A program made the translations under genes and the position numbers. From NCBI GenBank assembly GCA_012932865.1, contig SAXG01000017.1, forward strand, positions 558,001 to 622,000: a stretch of 64,000 bases of DNA, given 5' to 3'. A model generated the notes under the pieces. That model was not told the origin of the DNA. It saw only the letters and a program-made list of their open reading frames with translations, and did no database searches. This document shows positions 35,301 to 47,363 of this stretch, piece after piece. The DNA is from Amylostereum areolatum (taxonomy: Eukaryota; Basidiomycota; Agaricomycetes; Russulales; Stereaceae). The first letter of the stretch is position 1. Each line of letters opens with the position of its first letter.

Positions 35301-35973
35301 GGGCAGTGGCAAACGGACCATGCCCTTGAGGATTGGGTAGAATTGATGATAATATAGAGTTGCTGGAGAACCAAGAAGGTTGGCCTGGGCGAATGGGCTC
35401 GGGCGAGTGTGAAGGAGAAAGTGCTGTCAAAGTCGACAGGGTGGCAAGCGCATGTTTGTAAGCACGAGCAGCTGTGTGCGAAGTTGATAAGAGCGCCAAA
35501 GAATGATGTGGGGAGATCGTTCGTACCTTCACTTGCTGTGTCGAGGTTAGGATCAGAGCCCTGCAAATGAATGAGTACCAGTCAGCGCACGAACCACAAT
35601 CGCTGGACGCGAAGTAGGGTTAGGGTTACACGTCGTGTGTAGACGAAGGAACACGTCCCAAACTGACGCCTCCCACCACGAACAAAGGCTGGAAACTAAG
35701 ATAACGCACGTCTGTACTGCGACTGGAATCGGGCATGGAGGTTGTAGCGGTGGATGCGTACGGACAAGGAGCCCTGAATAAGATCGTTTCAGCGGGAACA
35801 CCCAGTGAGTTTGTCCATCTACGCACCGTTGGCGTCATCTCAGTCCCGAAGTCTACGCGATTTGGAGAGCCCGTATCTTTAGCAGCATTGGACGCTGCAG
35901 CGAGGGCCACGAGACCGAACGCCAGCCAGCTCGCTTTCCGAGCGCGTTTGTGATCCTGTCGGGTGCGGACCAT
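32310..35973 (-). CDS. HRD3: Hrd3/Sel1L-type ERAD ubiquitin-ligase adaptor
   Basis: ER-membrane partner of the Hrd1 ubiquitin ligase; its lumenal Sel1 repeats recruit misfolded glycoproteins. The start at 35973 gives a signal peptide (MVRTRQDHKRARK then WLAFGLVALAAASNAA). After a few short exons come many Sel1-type repeats: AIKTLDLLHHAAELGHDDAL, AQLYYTFAAHGGDKGAQMAL, YLGRMYLRGEGVRQDARMAR, ALHYFNLAAGQELAEAQVNL, KWWIAAERGQEIAQNNLAYV and SLGWMYENGLGVPQDFHLAK. The C terminus has a single membrane anchor (TMLLVGLCLVVSVLLYVRG) and a short cytosolic tail ending DEWAIQR. The segment GDMGPEDFFDA and the anchor are in different frames around 32570-32620, so a one-base error or a missed intron is likely there. 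Confidence 0.9.
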
Positions 35974-36576
35974 GGTGAAGGGCGTAAAAGGGAAGGCCCT
36001 CAGATAAGAAGAGGGACGGGTGCCCAAGTCCACAAAGTGCGTTTAGTCGTGGCCGAAGGCGGAGGGTGGCAGAAGGTGTGAAAGGCAGATGAGCGTCCTC
36101 GAGAAGGCGCGACACGCTCACGCCGGGAATTGCCGGCCCGTTTCTACTAGACATTCTCAGCTTGAAAACCTCCTTCTCCGGCGTAAGTTTCCTCAAATAA
36201 GGAGTTGGGCACATCCGGTGCTCTCTCCAGGACACGGTGATGCCATGAAACCGCATTCAACTTGAGCGAGTGAGACGGAATGTGAGAATACTGAGACCGT
36301 GGGAACCCGGTGGTACTTACGTAAAGCAGGGATCATCGCGCCGCGGGAGCAACGGGAGTTAGAGAGAGGTGACCGTCCTGTCCTCGCCCAAGTCGACTCT
36401 CCCTTGTGCAAACACACATCCCGTGCTTCTCCCCACTCTTTTAATCCCCCCCACCTTCTCTCATCTGCACCACTACTCACTCCCACCCGAATCCAGAACA
36501 TTCCCCGTTCCCCTTCCTGCCCGCTATCACACCAGACCTCCGCCCTCTCGCCTTCGCCACTTCCGACCAATCCAGC

Positions 36577-37538
36577 ATGGAGATCTCCGAGCTTGAGCCC
36601 CTCGTCTACGAAATTCTGTCAGCTCCGGACGTCGACCTTGCGTCTATCAGCGCCAAACGCGTCCGCAAGCAGCTCTCCGAAGACTGAACGCGTCGGAGCT
36701 GACTTCGTCAGGATCAACAAGAAGAGGCGTCGACGAGCTCATCTCTGAGGTCTTTGAGCGCGTCTCGGCCTGAGACCGGCTTTCAGCAATCCACCGAAGA
36801 CGACCAGGCGCAGGAGGCAGAAGAGGACGCGGCGTCCACGAAGAGATCGCGCGACACGACCGAGGATGACGCCGAGACGCGTCCGCCCAAGAAGAAGCGT
36901 GGAAAGGGCGAGGCTGACGCGCAAGCGATGAGTGATGCTGCACTCGCGAGGAAGCTCTCCGAGGAAATCAACGGCCGTCAACGAAGTTCGCGTTCGGGGA
37001 CCACCTCGTCCAGTCGGGGTCGGGGTGGGAAGGCGAATGGGACCAAAAAGCGCAAGACCAAAAGCGCAGAGACGGTGGATGAATCTGGCGATGAGGGCGC
37101 GGACTCGGAGGGGGCACCGAAGAAGAAGAAACGCGGCGGAGGAGGCTTCAAGAAACCGTATCAATTGAGGTAGGTCTCGGTACTTGCTCGTTCTAACTCG
37201 TACCGCCGGGCATACGAAACAAACGCTGACGAAACAAACCCTTGACTTTGCACCTCAGTGGCGCGCTTGCTGAAATTGTGAATGAGGAGCAACTCCCCCG
37301 CCCTCAGGTCGTGAAGAAATTGTGGGAGTACATCAAAGCAAACAATCTCCAAAACCCCTCTAACAAGCGAGAGATCCTTTGCGACTGGAAAAATGCGGGC
37401 CATGTTCAACATGGACAAGGTGAACATGTTCACAATGAACAAGGAGCTGAACAAGTGAGCGTCTGCCTTTGCCTTGCTCACTTACCTTCTGACGCTTCGC
37501 GCAGCCACCTGTTCGAGCCCGGAACGGCGACGGCATGA
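36577..37538 (+). CDS. UAF30: DEK_C plus SWIB/MDM2 domain protein (Uaf30-like)
   Basis: Resembles yeast Uaf30/Tri1: an N-terminal DEK_C domain and a C-terminal SWIB domain, nuclear, linked to RNA polymerase I upstream activation or chromatin. The DEK_C part starts MEISELEPLVYEILSAPDVD, ISAKRVRKQL, then VDELISEVFERVS. A Lys-rich, acidic linker (PPKKKRGKGEAD, KKKKRGGGGFKKPYQLR) leads through an intron to LPRPQVVKKLWEYIKANN, QNPSNKREILCD and MFNMDKVNMFTMNKELN, ending HLFEPGTATA. The conserved pieces fall into different frames at about 36686-36720, 36768 and 37389-37393 (a five-A run), so the sequence as given cannot make one protein. Both domains are otherwise well kept, which points to base-call errors. 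Confidence 0.8.
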
Positions 37539-37949
37539 CGCGCTCGGATTCTCATGTTGTTATGTGTAGGACCTTCGTGACGATTCGAATTGTATTCGCC
37601 TGACCTTCGCAGTCCCCTCCTCAATCCCTCTTCCCTTACGGCCGCGCATGTCCTCGGAGCTGCCCGCGGGATGTCGACGTTCCTTCGCGAGACCTTCCTT
37701 TTCTTTTTCGGATCGAGAATGATGTTTTCGGGCCCCGTTTCCTCTCGGATCACCTATCTTACAATGTACGTTAAGACACCATCTGGCGTCCTTCACGCTT
37801 CGGTTTCGGGTTGTGCGTCATGTATACCGTGCAATGGAATGTCATTACAACGCTGTAAACTGGCGTCTATCTTATGTGGAAGTTGCCGAAGAGTTCATGT
37901 ACTCGCAACTCGCGACGTCGAACGAACGCGCATTCCACCACCTCCCGCC

Positions 37950-39782
37950 ATGAACCGCGCTATCCTTCGCGTAGGCTACGCTGGTGCTGCCATCTACCTC
38001 TGCGTCTCCGTTCTATACACCTCCGTGTATCTCTTGTTCTGTCCTCTTCTTGTCAACTGCCCCAATGTTCTCTCGCTTCGGTCTTTTGGCTTTCCAACAT
38101 TCCCATCTCTCGCCCTCAAGGCCAGCTATCCATCTGTTCCTTCCATCTCCGCCCTCTTGAACCCACCTGTGGCAAACCCGGAGCTAGTTGCTGATTCTGG
38201 TCAAGGCTCGGACGACGTGCTTTCTACACTGGACTCGATCTCTTCCTCGACATTCCTTCGCTGGACTTACGGAACTTCAAAATGTGTGGATGGAACGTCG
38301 TGCGAGCTGGACCGCCATCCTCTGGAGGACGAAGTCGCGGGCATGCCGGAATCTCTGTTCCTCTCTAAGGCCTTTTCGAACTCGATGCAGCCGATGAAGA
38401 TCATCCCGTTCTTCTACAAAGCGTCCTCTGACATCCAGTACGACGACGTGACGATCACAACCCTTGTCACCAGCAACAGATTCGACGTTCTGAAAAAGCT
38501 CGCGGAGCGGTACGAAGGTAGGCGGTCTCGTCTAAGGGGTCAAGTAATGCCATTCAACTGAATATGATCAAGGTCCTCTTTCTGTCACCATCCATATATC
38601 TGTCCCAAGCTTTGATGTTCCATCCGACTCCCTCAAGGCAAGCCTGAGTGCGCTCCACGCTCTCATCCTAGGCTCGCCCGCACTGGCCGCCCGCGCAGAC
38701 ATTCACCTGGTCATCTCGCCCTTCCTCCGTGCCTTCAACGCGTGGCGTAACATCGCCCGTCTCTTCGCGCGTACTGAGTATGTGCTCCTCCTTGACGTCG
38801 ACTTCGCCGTGTGTACAGATTGGCGGGAACCCGTACGCGCCTTGCTACGAGGAGAAGGGGGCGGAGATAACGCCAAGATGGCAAAAAGGATGCGAGAGGG
38901 GAGAGCAGCGCTGGTGCTCCCTGCGTTCGAGTATGTGCATCCGGAGGATGGGAAGGATCAGTCGCGGTTTCCGAAGGACAAGCATGTGAGCTATTCTTGG
39001 GTTGGACTTTCATTGTATGCTAATGACTGCCTGTGGGTAGGGATTGCTTCATGGAGTGCAGCAGGGCAAGATTGCGTCGTTCCATGCGTCCTGGGGACCA
39101 GGGCATAATAGCACAGACTACAGACGACTCTATTCCACACGTCCCGGGGAAATTTACAGAGTGACGGAATACCAGTCTGCGTATGAGCCGTATGTCATTG
39201 TCAAGAAGGACATCGGTGCATGGTACGTCTCTGTACTTTGCATGAATTTTGCGGTTCGTTCTGACGATTGTTTGAACAGGTGCGACGAACGATTTCACGG
39301 GATATGGGGGGAATAAGGCTGCCTGTTTATTCGAGATGTATATCTCGGGCGTATCTTTCTACGTTTTGAGTGATCATTTTCTGATCCACCAGAGCCACGC
39401 CTACGAAGAGCAAGCCCGGAAATCTGAGGTAAGCTCCCTCTTGATATTCTCTACACTCGTTTCTAAACTCGGGTGCAGCGACGCTATAATAGGAAGATAT
39501 ACTCAGATTTCAAGGAGGAAGCATGCCTAAGGCGAGTTTTCTGGTTGCATAGGAGTTCTTGGTATATCGTACTCACGCCGGTCGGCTAGGTATATCAAAA
39601 GGTTCCAGGTTGAAGGCTCGCTCAACACGACCCGGGCGCACAATGCGCTCGACGAGTGCTCGAAAATCAAAGGGATATCGAAGTTGCTGACGCAGGTACG
39701 CCCGTCTTGTGCTGCTGTCGTATTCTATGCTAATCCTTATGCTTCCGGTGCAAAGCTCCTCGATTCGACGGTGCATGATTAA
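37950..39782 (+). CDS. LARGE-like glycosyltransferase, family GT49
   Basis: Type II Golgi-type membrane glycosyltransferase related to the xylosyl/glucuronyl transferase domains of LARGE and B4GAT1. Starts MNRAILRVGYAG with one membrane anchor (AAIYLCVSVLYTSVYLLFC). The catalytic domain has FFYKASSDIQYDDVTITTLV, GPLSVTIHISVP, NIARLFARTEYVLLLDVDF with the DVD metal-binding motif, QQGKIASFHASWGPGHNSTD, YEPYVIVKKD, GYGGNKAACLFEMYISG and FLIHQSHAYEEQARKSE. The end is DECSKIKGISKLLTQ, an intron, LLDSTVHD. An intron at 39532-39589 uses a GC donor. A probable extra C at 39296 breaks the frame between CDERF and TGYGG. An acceptor for fungal wall glycans is plausible but not shown. Confidence 0.87.
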
Positions 39783-40007
39783 GCAGTTACGGCTAGTTCG
39801 GCATATCGCACTGTTGTTGGTTTTCTTCTTTCATTTCGTTGATCCAATGTTGTCGCATCGGTGAAAAAGCACTATATTCACATTATAAGTCCAAAATATC
39901 TACGAGCATGGATCAAGTCCTCGCGTAAGTAAGAGCTCGCTGAACATATCAAGGCGGCAATAAGAGGTCGTAACAAACGTTGAACGTTGAATGCTGGCGT
40001 CGTAAAT

Positions 40008-41310
40008 CTATGAATTCAGATTCTGCAACTTCATCCACTCTTTGTCGTTCGCGTTGAAGTCGACACCCTTCTTCCTCCACCATTCCCTCGCCCTCTCCCC
40101 TCCTCCAATGGCATCCTCCAACGCCTCTTCAACATCACACATCCGATACTGGATCGGGAGCCCGCTTTTGTCCCACCACTCCAACACCTCCGGCCGATTG
40201 TGTTTTGTCGCACCCACGAGCGTATCTTGGTCAAAGAAGAGCTGCATCCCACTGTTCAACCACCACTGTAGCACGTCCACCCGACCGTGGCAGCTCGCGT
40301 GCTGGAGCGCGAACCGGTCGTATGTGTAGTCCAGACCGGAGCTCGCCCACCACTCCAACGCGTCGACGGCACCTGCGGCGCTTGCAGTGTCCATAACGCG
40401 TCCAACTTTGAGCGGGAGACTTCCTTTTTGTGCGTGCCACCATTCGAGCACATCGATCCGGTTCTTCGCAGACGCGTTTTCCAATGCGCCCTCGGTGTAT
40501 TCGAACGGCAGGCCGGACTTGAGCCACCAATCGAGCGAGACGACCTGGCCATTCTTCGAGGCACCGTCGATGGCATCCGAGATCGCCTTGCGGGATGGTG
40601 TCGGGATATCGTCGGGATATTCTCTATGCATGGAAAGCCACCAGTCCAGGACCTTGACCCGGCCATTGTGTGCGGCGACAATGGGGATCAGATCGTTTCT
40701 GTACAGGCGGCGGAAGAGAGCGCGATGGTGGTGGAAGATGAACGCGATAACGTGGGTGTAGGCGAAGCGGACGGTGAGGGAGGCACCAATGGAAGTCGGC
40801 GGGTGGATGGCGGGATCGTTGGACACGAGGAGAGGGAGGTACCCGGTGAGGAGGGCATAATCGGTCGAGGTGGCGCGGGTCCAGGGTAGAGGCTGGGATA
40901 GGGATGTGGGGAGACCGACAGCTTTTGAGAGTTCCCAGTCGCCGACATTATCCATGATATCCGCGATGATCTCCACTGGAAGTTGGGGAATGCGTGCCCG
41001 TGAGCGTGGCGGTGAGTTGGCGGGACGTGTTTGCACGCTCGTCGAATCGGACCGGACTGATGTCTTTTCAGAGGTCGTAGGACCGGCGTTGGATGCAGCA
41101 TTGGGCGTGGATGGATGGGTAAGGGGAATGGGTGACTGCGAGGCCGTCGTGGGTCGCCCCGTTCGATTTCGGAGAGGGGAATGGGATACATGTGAAGATC
41201 ATAATGGGCCAAGTGGGATGCTAACTCCGTTGAAAGGCCGGTCGTGGGTAGGGATCGTACGGAGCAGAATAGCAGTAGCTGCTCGTAACTTAGGCGCATG
41301 TAGGCGGCGT
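40008..41310 (-). CDS. Ankyrin-like repeat protein with short N-terminal helical domain
   Basis: Main frame 41036-40008 encodes PQLPVEIIADIMDNVGDWEL, an F-box-like segment, then five to six degenerate ankyrin-type repeats, each with a Trp-Trp pair: KVLDWWLSMHREYP, SLDWWLKSGLPFEY, DVLEWWHAQKGSLP, DALEWWASSGLDYT, DVLQWWLNSGMQLF and EVLEWWDKSGLPIQ. The tail ends WMKLQNLNS. Upstream in another frame is YMRLSYEQLLLFCSVRSLPT, TELASHLAHYDLHMYP (SAP-like), which I take as the true N terminus at about 41310; the link near 41120-41165 needs an intron or one-base change. Such proteins are numerous in basidiomycetes; targets unknown. Confidence 0.7.
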
Positions 41311-42153
41311 GCACGAGGTCGCCCGGCAATGACGTGGGATTGGAATCGGGTTGTGTCGGTTGGAGGTTCTTTCGATTGTAAGGCTGAAGAAACATTCCGG
41401 ATCAGCGTCGTGGAAGAAACGGGTGGAGAGAACAGAATTATCAGAAGTGACGGCAGACGACAGTCCCAGGTTCGTCCCCGTTCTTCGTAAGCTCAAAGAC
41501 ATCGAGGGTTGGATTCGTCCTGAGCAAATCCCAACCACTGCCCCGGATTCCCTGCGAATGGGAACGAGCCCATTGACCGAAGTTGCAAAGCGCAGACGTG
41601 GACACGGCATAGTAAGAAACGCTCACTTCAGCCTCTCGACACATGCTGCAGCATCCTACGCCTACATTCTTGAGTGGATGGGTCCTCATATCCATAGAAA
41701 ACCGGAGGGTAGGCGGAAAGGGACCGATGATACCTGTCGCCCAACACCGCGGCTTTTTGAATCAATCAACACGCGGACGAAGGCAGGCGATCGGCTCGTT
41801 GACGGCAAGAATCAAGATATAAGCGGGTGGCAAAGTTGGGCTGGATGCTGCACGACGAGTGTGAGACTTAGTCTTGAAGGGAAAGACGGGACCAAGAAGC
41901 GGGAGGAGCTTTGGAGGAGCTTGAGTGAGACGTTTGCTGCCGAAATCATCGATGACACAATGGCCATGTAATACTACATAATATAAAAGCTATTTACCCC
42001 TCATCTTCACAAAGCACGCTTTCCCCCGTGAAGATCCTGGCAATCTATTGGAACTTGGAGAGACAACGGCTTGGAGGGGTAGTCTTTGTGTTTGATACAG
42101 GTACTTGGATGTAGTGCAAGCGTTAATATATGTACATCAGATACTTAGATCAT

Positions 42154-43378
42154 TTAAAGCTTCGCCAACTCGGGCACGACGTCAATTCCCTTCCCTTTCG
42201 TCAGGAAATCACGAATGTTGTTGAGCGCACGGATCTCCATTTTCTTCTGCGAGTCCTGTGTCTCCGTTCCCATGTGGGGAAGTAACGTAGCGTTCGGGAA
42301 ATCAAGCAAACGAGGGTTCACGTGGGGCTCGTCGGGATAAACGTCGAGTCCAACCGCACCAAGCTAACAGGATGCACGTCGGTCGCTTGGAAAATATGAA
42401 AGGCGAGGGGGTGCTTACATGCCCATCTTCCAATGCCCGGATCAAAGCAGCCTCGTCGATTACCTTCCCTCTGGCCGTGTTCACGATGATAGACCCTTTC
42501 TTCAGCTTTCGGATCATGGTTTCTCCAACCAATCCCTCTGTTTCCGGGCGCAGGGGAACATGTACGCTCAACACATCGGCTTGCGCGAGGAACTCGTCGA
42601 ACTTCTCGGCTGGGAAGTATTCGCACCAGTCTGGCGCGTTCTGGACCTTTCGGCGTGAGTGGTAGATGATGCGCATGGGGAACGCGTGCGCGAGCTCGGC
42701 AAGGCGGAATCCAATGCCACCCAGGCCGAGGATGGCGAGCGTACGACCAGTGAGATCGTGAGTGTCGCCGGACGAGAGCCCGTTCTTCCAGTTGCCGGTG
42801 CGCAGGTTGCGTTCGGCCTTTGCAAACTGTCGCAGAGCAGAGATCATAAGGTAGAAGCCGGTGGTCGCTGTCGCGTCATCGACTGCACCAGGAGTGTTCG
42901 AGACAATGATACCTGTAGGAGAACGAGTATGACTGTCGAGGTCAACAAGACGGTCCAGGATGTACGCACCCTTCTCTTTGCAAGCGGCGACATCGATCTG
43001 ATCATATCCTGCGCCGTTGTGTGCGATCCACTTGACGTTGGCGGCGGACAACGCGCCAACGATTTCGTTGTCGAATACACCGATCCTATCCGCCGAGATA
43101 TTATGGCGATAGACGGCGATGACTCCGTCGTACTTCCCGCCAGGCTTGAATCCTGCCAGAAAATCCGCGCGATCCGGCGAATCCATGCGCTATCACATTG
43201 AGTTAATCTTCTGACCAGCCTCGCAATGGTGTCTGGCACGCACCACAGTATCGGCTATGCCGTTGAATATGTCTTTCGCGTCGGCATTGGCCCAGACAAG
43301 ATCGCCTGCCAACAAGTCAGCAATGCGAGTTAACGGCTGGAATATGGACGCACCGCAGATGAGAACCCGGGGAGACAT
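42154..43378 (-). CDS. D-isomer-specific 2-hydroxyacid dehydrogenase
   Basis: NAD(P)-dependent reductase of the glyoxylate/hydroxypyruvate reductase type. Start at 43378 (MSPRVLICGASIFQPLTR); exons join in frame through introns near 43198-43252, 42910-42967 and 42365-42418. The nucleotide-binding signature is LAILGLGGIGFRLAELAHAF. Expected catalytic residues are visible: Arg in VNTARGKVID, Glu in LDVYPDEPHVNP and His in LLPHMGTETQ. The C terminus reads KGKGIDVVPELAKL with stop at 42154. About 340 residues, normal for the family. Substrate (glyoxylate, hydroxypyruvate or another 2-keto acid) cannot be decided from sequence. Confidence 0.92.
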
Positions 43379-44779
43379 GGCGTTGGATAGGATGGAAGAG
43401 GGGGCCGGGGGATAAGACTATTCTCGCAGTCGAAGCTTGAAGTCGAAGACTCAAAAGCTGGATGCTCGTGACCCTTGGCGGGGGTCTCGGACCGACGGTT
43501 TCAAGGCCAGGGTGCCGTTGAAGGACCGTGCGAGCGACTTGTATCACGGCATTTTGGGGGAGGGTAGGTTCTGGCGAGGCGAGCGGGGCGTGAAGGACTG
43601 GATGGAGGACGGTGTGGATGAAGTACTGGTTGTACGATCTGAGAGTCGAAAAGCCGGGTTTGGCTGAGGAAACCCTGATGCTGATCCGAGTAATCTAATC
43701 TAATCTTCTAGCACATCAGGACAAATCTTCTATGAAACAACAATTGACAGACCTGAGACAACTGACCATTTCGTACATCATCATCACCATTCACCCCCGG
43801 CCTCAACACTTTTACTATGGATAGCTCGCAATAAGCAACCATGATATGCAAGCTTCGTGTCGAGCGCTCTCCATGCTATCGCCACCTTTACAGCACCGTC
43901 GGTAGCCAAGGATCAAGATATATCTGGTCCCAACTCTGCCCCAGTGAGGCTGGCGCGCATTTGACAGGCCACCCGTGCTGGCGACATCGAAACACGAACA
44001 GTCCACCTTCAACTGTATGTGGTAGTGGTCAGCCAGCGCTACAACTTTCTATGATCGGGATACACCTCATCTATTTCCAGGTAGACCCTCTATGACACGT
44101 GGGAAGGATGCCAGCCCAGTCTACAGACGCCTCTATAATCTAGACCGTCGGATCGATTACTCACGGCGGTCTTCATCCCTGTTCGCCACGGTATGCCACG
44201 GTCAATTCATGGAGGAAAAGACCGGCAACTGGAAGCTCAAGGTTATGCTTCTACTTCCGCCATGTTCCGTGGCAGCACCCAGTTCCCATGAAGTTCTCCA
44301 CCAGTCCCCCCACGTGCAACCCCAGCTCACCACACACATCGATGAACACGCATGTCGGCATTCCATGGGAAAAATCTCGACCGAGCCCGAGGCCTAAAGG
44401 ATTGTGAGTGCCCGAGGCCGAGGCGTAATATAGGTTCCTTCCACGAGCAGATATCCGGACGCCAACAGGCGGGCGTTCGCACTGTCCGAGACGCGCACAA
44501 CGACCAGGAAAGTATGCAGTGTTGACCTCACGGCCCTTCTGTACCAACTGGCTGCAGACAGCGAACTACTTCGCTCCACGGCATCCTCTCGATCAGGGGA
44601 AACGCCTCTCAACTTATGTGCCAGGGCCGTGTAGAGAAGCCTATCACGCGCACAAAGATCATCATAGATGCCGCCCGTGCGGCCTTTAGAAGGCCACACA
44701 CATAGACAGCGTTTATCGTCGCCGGCCGGCCACTTGATCTGCCCCATGGAGACCCCGGGAGGGAGAGATACTGAAGCTC
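43379..44779. other. Intergenic, no supported gene
   Basis: About 1.4 kb between divergent genes (dehydrogenase minus, P450 plus). Open frames such as 43437-43667 (+) and 44394-44813 (-) have no recognisable motif. It presumably holds both promoters. Confidence 0.5.
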
Positions 44780-44786
44780 TATATAA
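44780..44786 (+). promoter_or_regulatory. Possible TATA box of the P450 gene
   Basis: TATATAA about 36-42 nt upstream of the ATG at 44822, a usual fungal core-promoter distance. Confidence 0.45.
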
Positions 44787-44821
44787 CCGACTGCCGGCCT
44801 GAAGCCAATCCATCCAGCAAC

Positions 44822-47118
44822 ATGTCTGTTCTCCAGCTTACTGTCGAGTCTCTGGGCCCAGCCGTCGTTGACTTTACCCGTGGCCGTCTTACCCAGCTCA
44901 GCATCCTTCCCGTCGGTTTCGTAAGTTTCTTCTTCTTGACAGGCCAGAAGGTGCGCTGAAGGGCTTCCCACCAGGCGTCGTACCTCTACTTCAAACACTA
45001 TGAGCCTCAGACTCGTGTCCCCTTGATCAATCTTCTTCTGACAGTTCCCGCCATTCTCTCTGCCTTCTTATCGCTTTCTTCGCCTGCCATTTATACCGCT
45101 CCGAAGGTGTTCGCATCCTACTATGCTTCATTGCTTTTATTCACCGGTAGCATATCGACTGTCGCCCCTCCATCCCCTCGCCAATTACCCTGGCCCTACT
45201 CTTGCGCGGCTGTCCAAGTGGTGGTCTACCCACTTGATGTCTACTGGTCACAAGCATCGGTACATCCAGAGATTGCACGAGCGGTATGGGGACATCGTTC
45301 GGATTGGTAAGTGTCTCGCCCTTCGCCTTTTTTTGCAGGTGACAGTTCAACAGCCTTGGCACGCAGGTCCCAATGAACTATCGATAAGAGATGCTTCGCT
45401 CATCAACGGCGTCCTTGGTTCGGGTGGGTTATCGAAGGGCCCATGTACGTGCTGCCCTGATGCCCGAGTCGGCGTTGCTGGAATCTCTCACATAGACTGG
45501 GATAATATGACGAACCCTCCACATCTTCTCGCCCAGCGGGATGTTCCTACCCATGCACAACAGCGCAAGCCCTGGGACCGCGCCTTCTCTGCTTCGGCCT
45601 TGAGGGACTATGAGAGCATCATCAGCAAAAAGATCGCGCCACTTGGTCCAGAGGTGGCAGGAAATTATTCGCACCGAGTCCGCGGCCGAGTCCGTGCAGA
45701 AAGCTGTCCTCGATATATCCGAATGGATGGGTTTCTTCAGGTAGGCTGTGGCCGTTTCATATACCTTGATGGTTGCACGGTTGAACACATACAATACACT
45801 AGCGCGGATTTTATGGGGGACATGGCGTGAAGTCTGCGCAATCTGCACCTCCTGCTCAAAGCTCATTCACTTGCGTAGATTCGGCGGAGGATTTGAACTT
45901 ATGAGGGAGGGGGACACGAACGGCGTCTGGCATCTTCTGGACTCCGGCGTCCAGTGAGTAAATCCCATCGCGTCACTATATGCATAGCTGATCATTCATC
46001 GTGTAGATCTGGCGCCATTACCGCTCAGACTTCCTGGTGCACACCCTTTATCCGTATGCTTCAGGGAAAGGCCAACCAGCGTCAGAAACTGAACGAGTTC
46101 GCCCGTGTCAACGTCGAGAATAGGATGGCGCTCGGTGCCAGGCGGAAGGATATCTTTTATCACCTCGTCCGTCCGATTCCTTTTTTCTGGTGTACTATCA
46201 TCAGGGAATTGACTTCTCCGTGTGGCCGGCGTATAGAGCGATGAAGAAGGTCAGATGGCCGCCCGGCCGACACTCGGCTACCTCGCCGCCAACGGCGTCT
46301 TAGCTATTGTTGCCGGCTCCGACACGACTGCCACGGCGCTTAGCGTGTTGCTGTTCTACCTCTTACGGCACCGCGAAGCGTACAAGCGCTTGCAGGACGA
46401 GGTTGACGCTGCCTTTCCCAACGGAGAGGAACCTACCAATGTCTCGAAGCTCGCCCAAATGGACTGGTTGAATGGCTGCCTGTACGTTACTTGTGGTTTA
46501 CATGCTCAATTTTAGCCTAGGCTGATCGTGTGGCGCCGGTGTAAGTAACGAAGCTTTACGCCTGCAGCCTCCTGTGCCTAGCGGCTCACAGCGAAGAGTT
46601 GACGTTGGACATGGACCGAAGATACTGGGACCCTAGTACGTTAACCTCATTGCTGGATTTCCTTGACCGCGCTCATCGTACCGCCCGGCCCTCATCCCCT
46701 CACAGCATGATTCCTGAGCAAACTCAAGTGGTGCTACACACCTACTCCATCCACCGTGATCCTCGCAACTTTGGAAATCCCGACGCATTTCTCCCTGGGC
46801 GCTGGCTTCGCACCCAGAAGACGAACGTCGACGTGCACAACGTAGCGGCATACATACCGTTTTCGCACGGGCCAACGCAGGTGCGGTTCATCATCAGTCC
46901 TTGTTAGGATTCCTTTTTGAGATTTTCCACGAAGTGCGCGGGAAAGCACCTGGCCTATCATGGAGATGAGGATGGTCCTCTCTTGGCTGATCCAGCATTT
47001 CGACTTCGTCCCTCTTCCCGATAATGAGAAGGGGTGGCAGGAGTGGGATACGCAGTTGGAAGATTGGTTCATTTTGCGCAGGCCTTCGCTCCCGGCTACG
47101 GTCATCCTAAGGAAGTGA
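44822..47118 (+). CDS. Cytochrome P450 monooxygenase, frame-broken
   Basis: Membrane-anchored heme monooxygenase of fungal secondary or xenobiotic metabolism. Start MSVLQLTVESLGPAVV at 44822; hydrophobic N-terminal segments include LINLLLTVPAILSAFLSL. Recognisable blocks: LANYPGPTLARLSKWW, RYIQRLHERYGDIVRI, QRKPWDRAFSASALRDYE, the I-helix VAGSDTTATALSVLLFYLL (oxygen-binding AGSDTT), a PERF-like segment FGNPDAFLPGRWLR, and the heme loop FSHGPTQ joined by an intron to CAGKHLA with the Cys ligand. It ends PSLPATVILRK at 47118. The blocks lie in different frames at about 45144 (CC), 45627-45631 (five A) and 46954-46961, so either sequence errors or a recent pseudogene. Substrate unknown. Confidence 0.82.
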
Positions 47119-47363
47119 AGAGAACTGTGCAGATGCAAGCAAGGTTCGAAGGGAGAATTACAATTCGCATGTCCGTTTCTGGATTTGTCGAATACGAAGA
47201 ATGTATATTACTGTCAATCCGAGATGTCCACATGTATACCGTCGCACACACCCAAAGAGCCCAGAGGAAACGCGTCTGTGTTCAGACTTGTGTAGGTGTG
47301 GGAATCACATTAAATTACCCACAGAAAGATCTACAATTCCCCAGTCCTACACACTCCCGCCCT

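Noticed and set aside
34393..35973. Signal peptide exon as a separate gene from the Sel1 repeats
   Set aside because: A single gene with N-terminal signal, repeats and C-terminal anchor matches the Hrd3 layout, and spacing fits short introns.
43437..43667. Small plus-strand ORF overlapping the start of the dehydrogenase
   Set aside because: Overlaps the divergent promoter; no motif.
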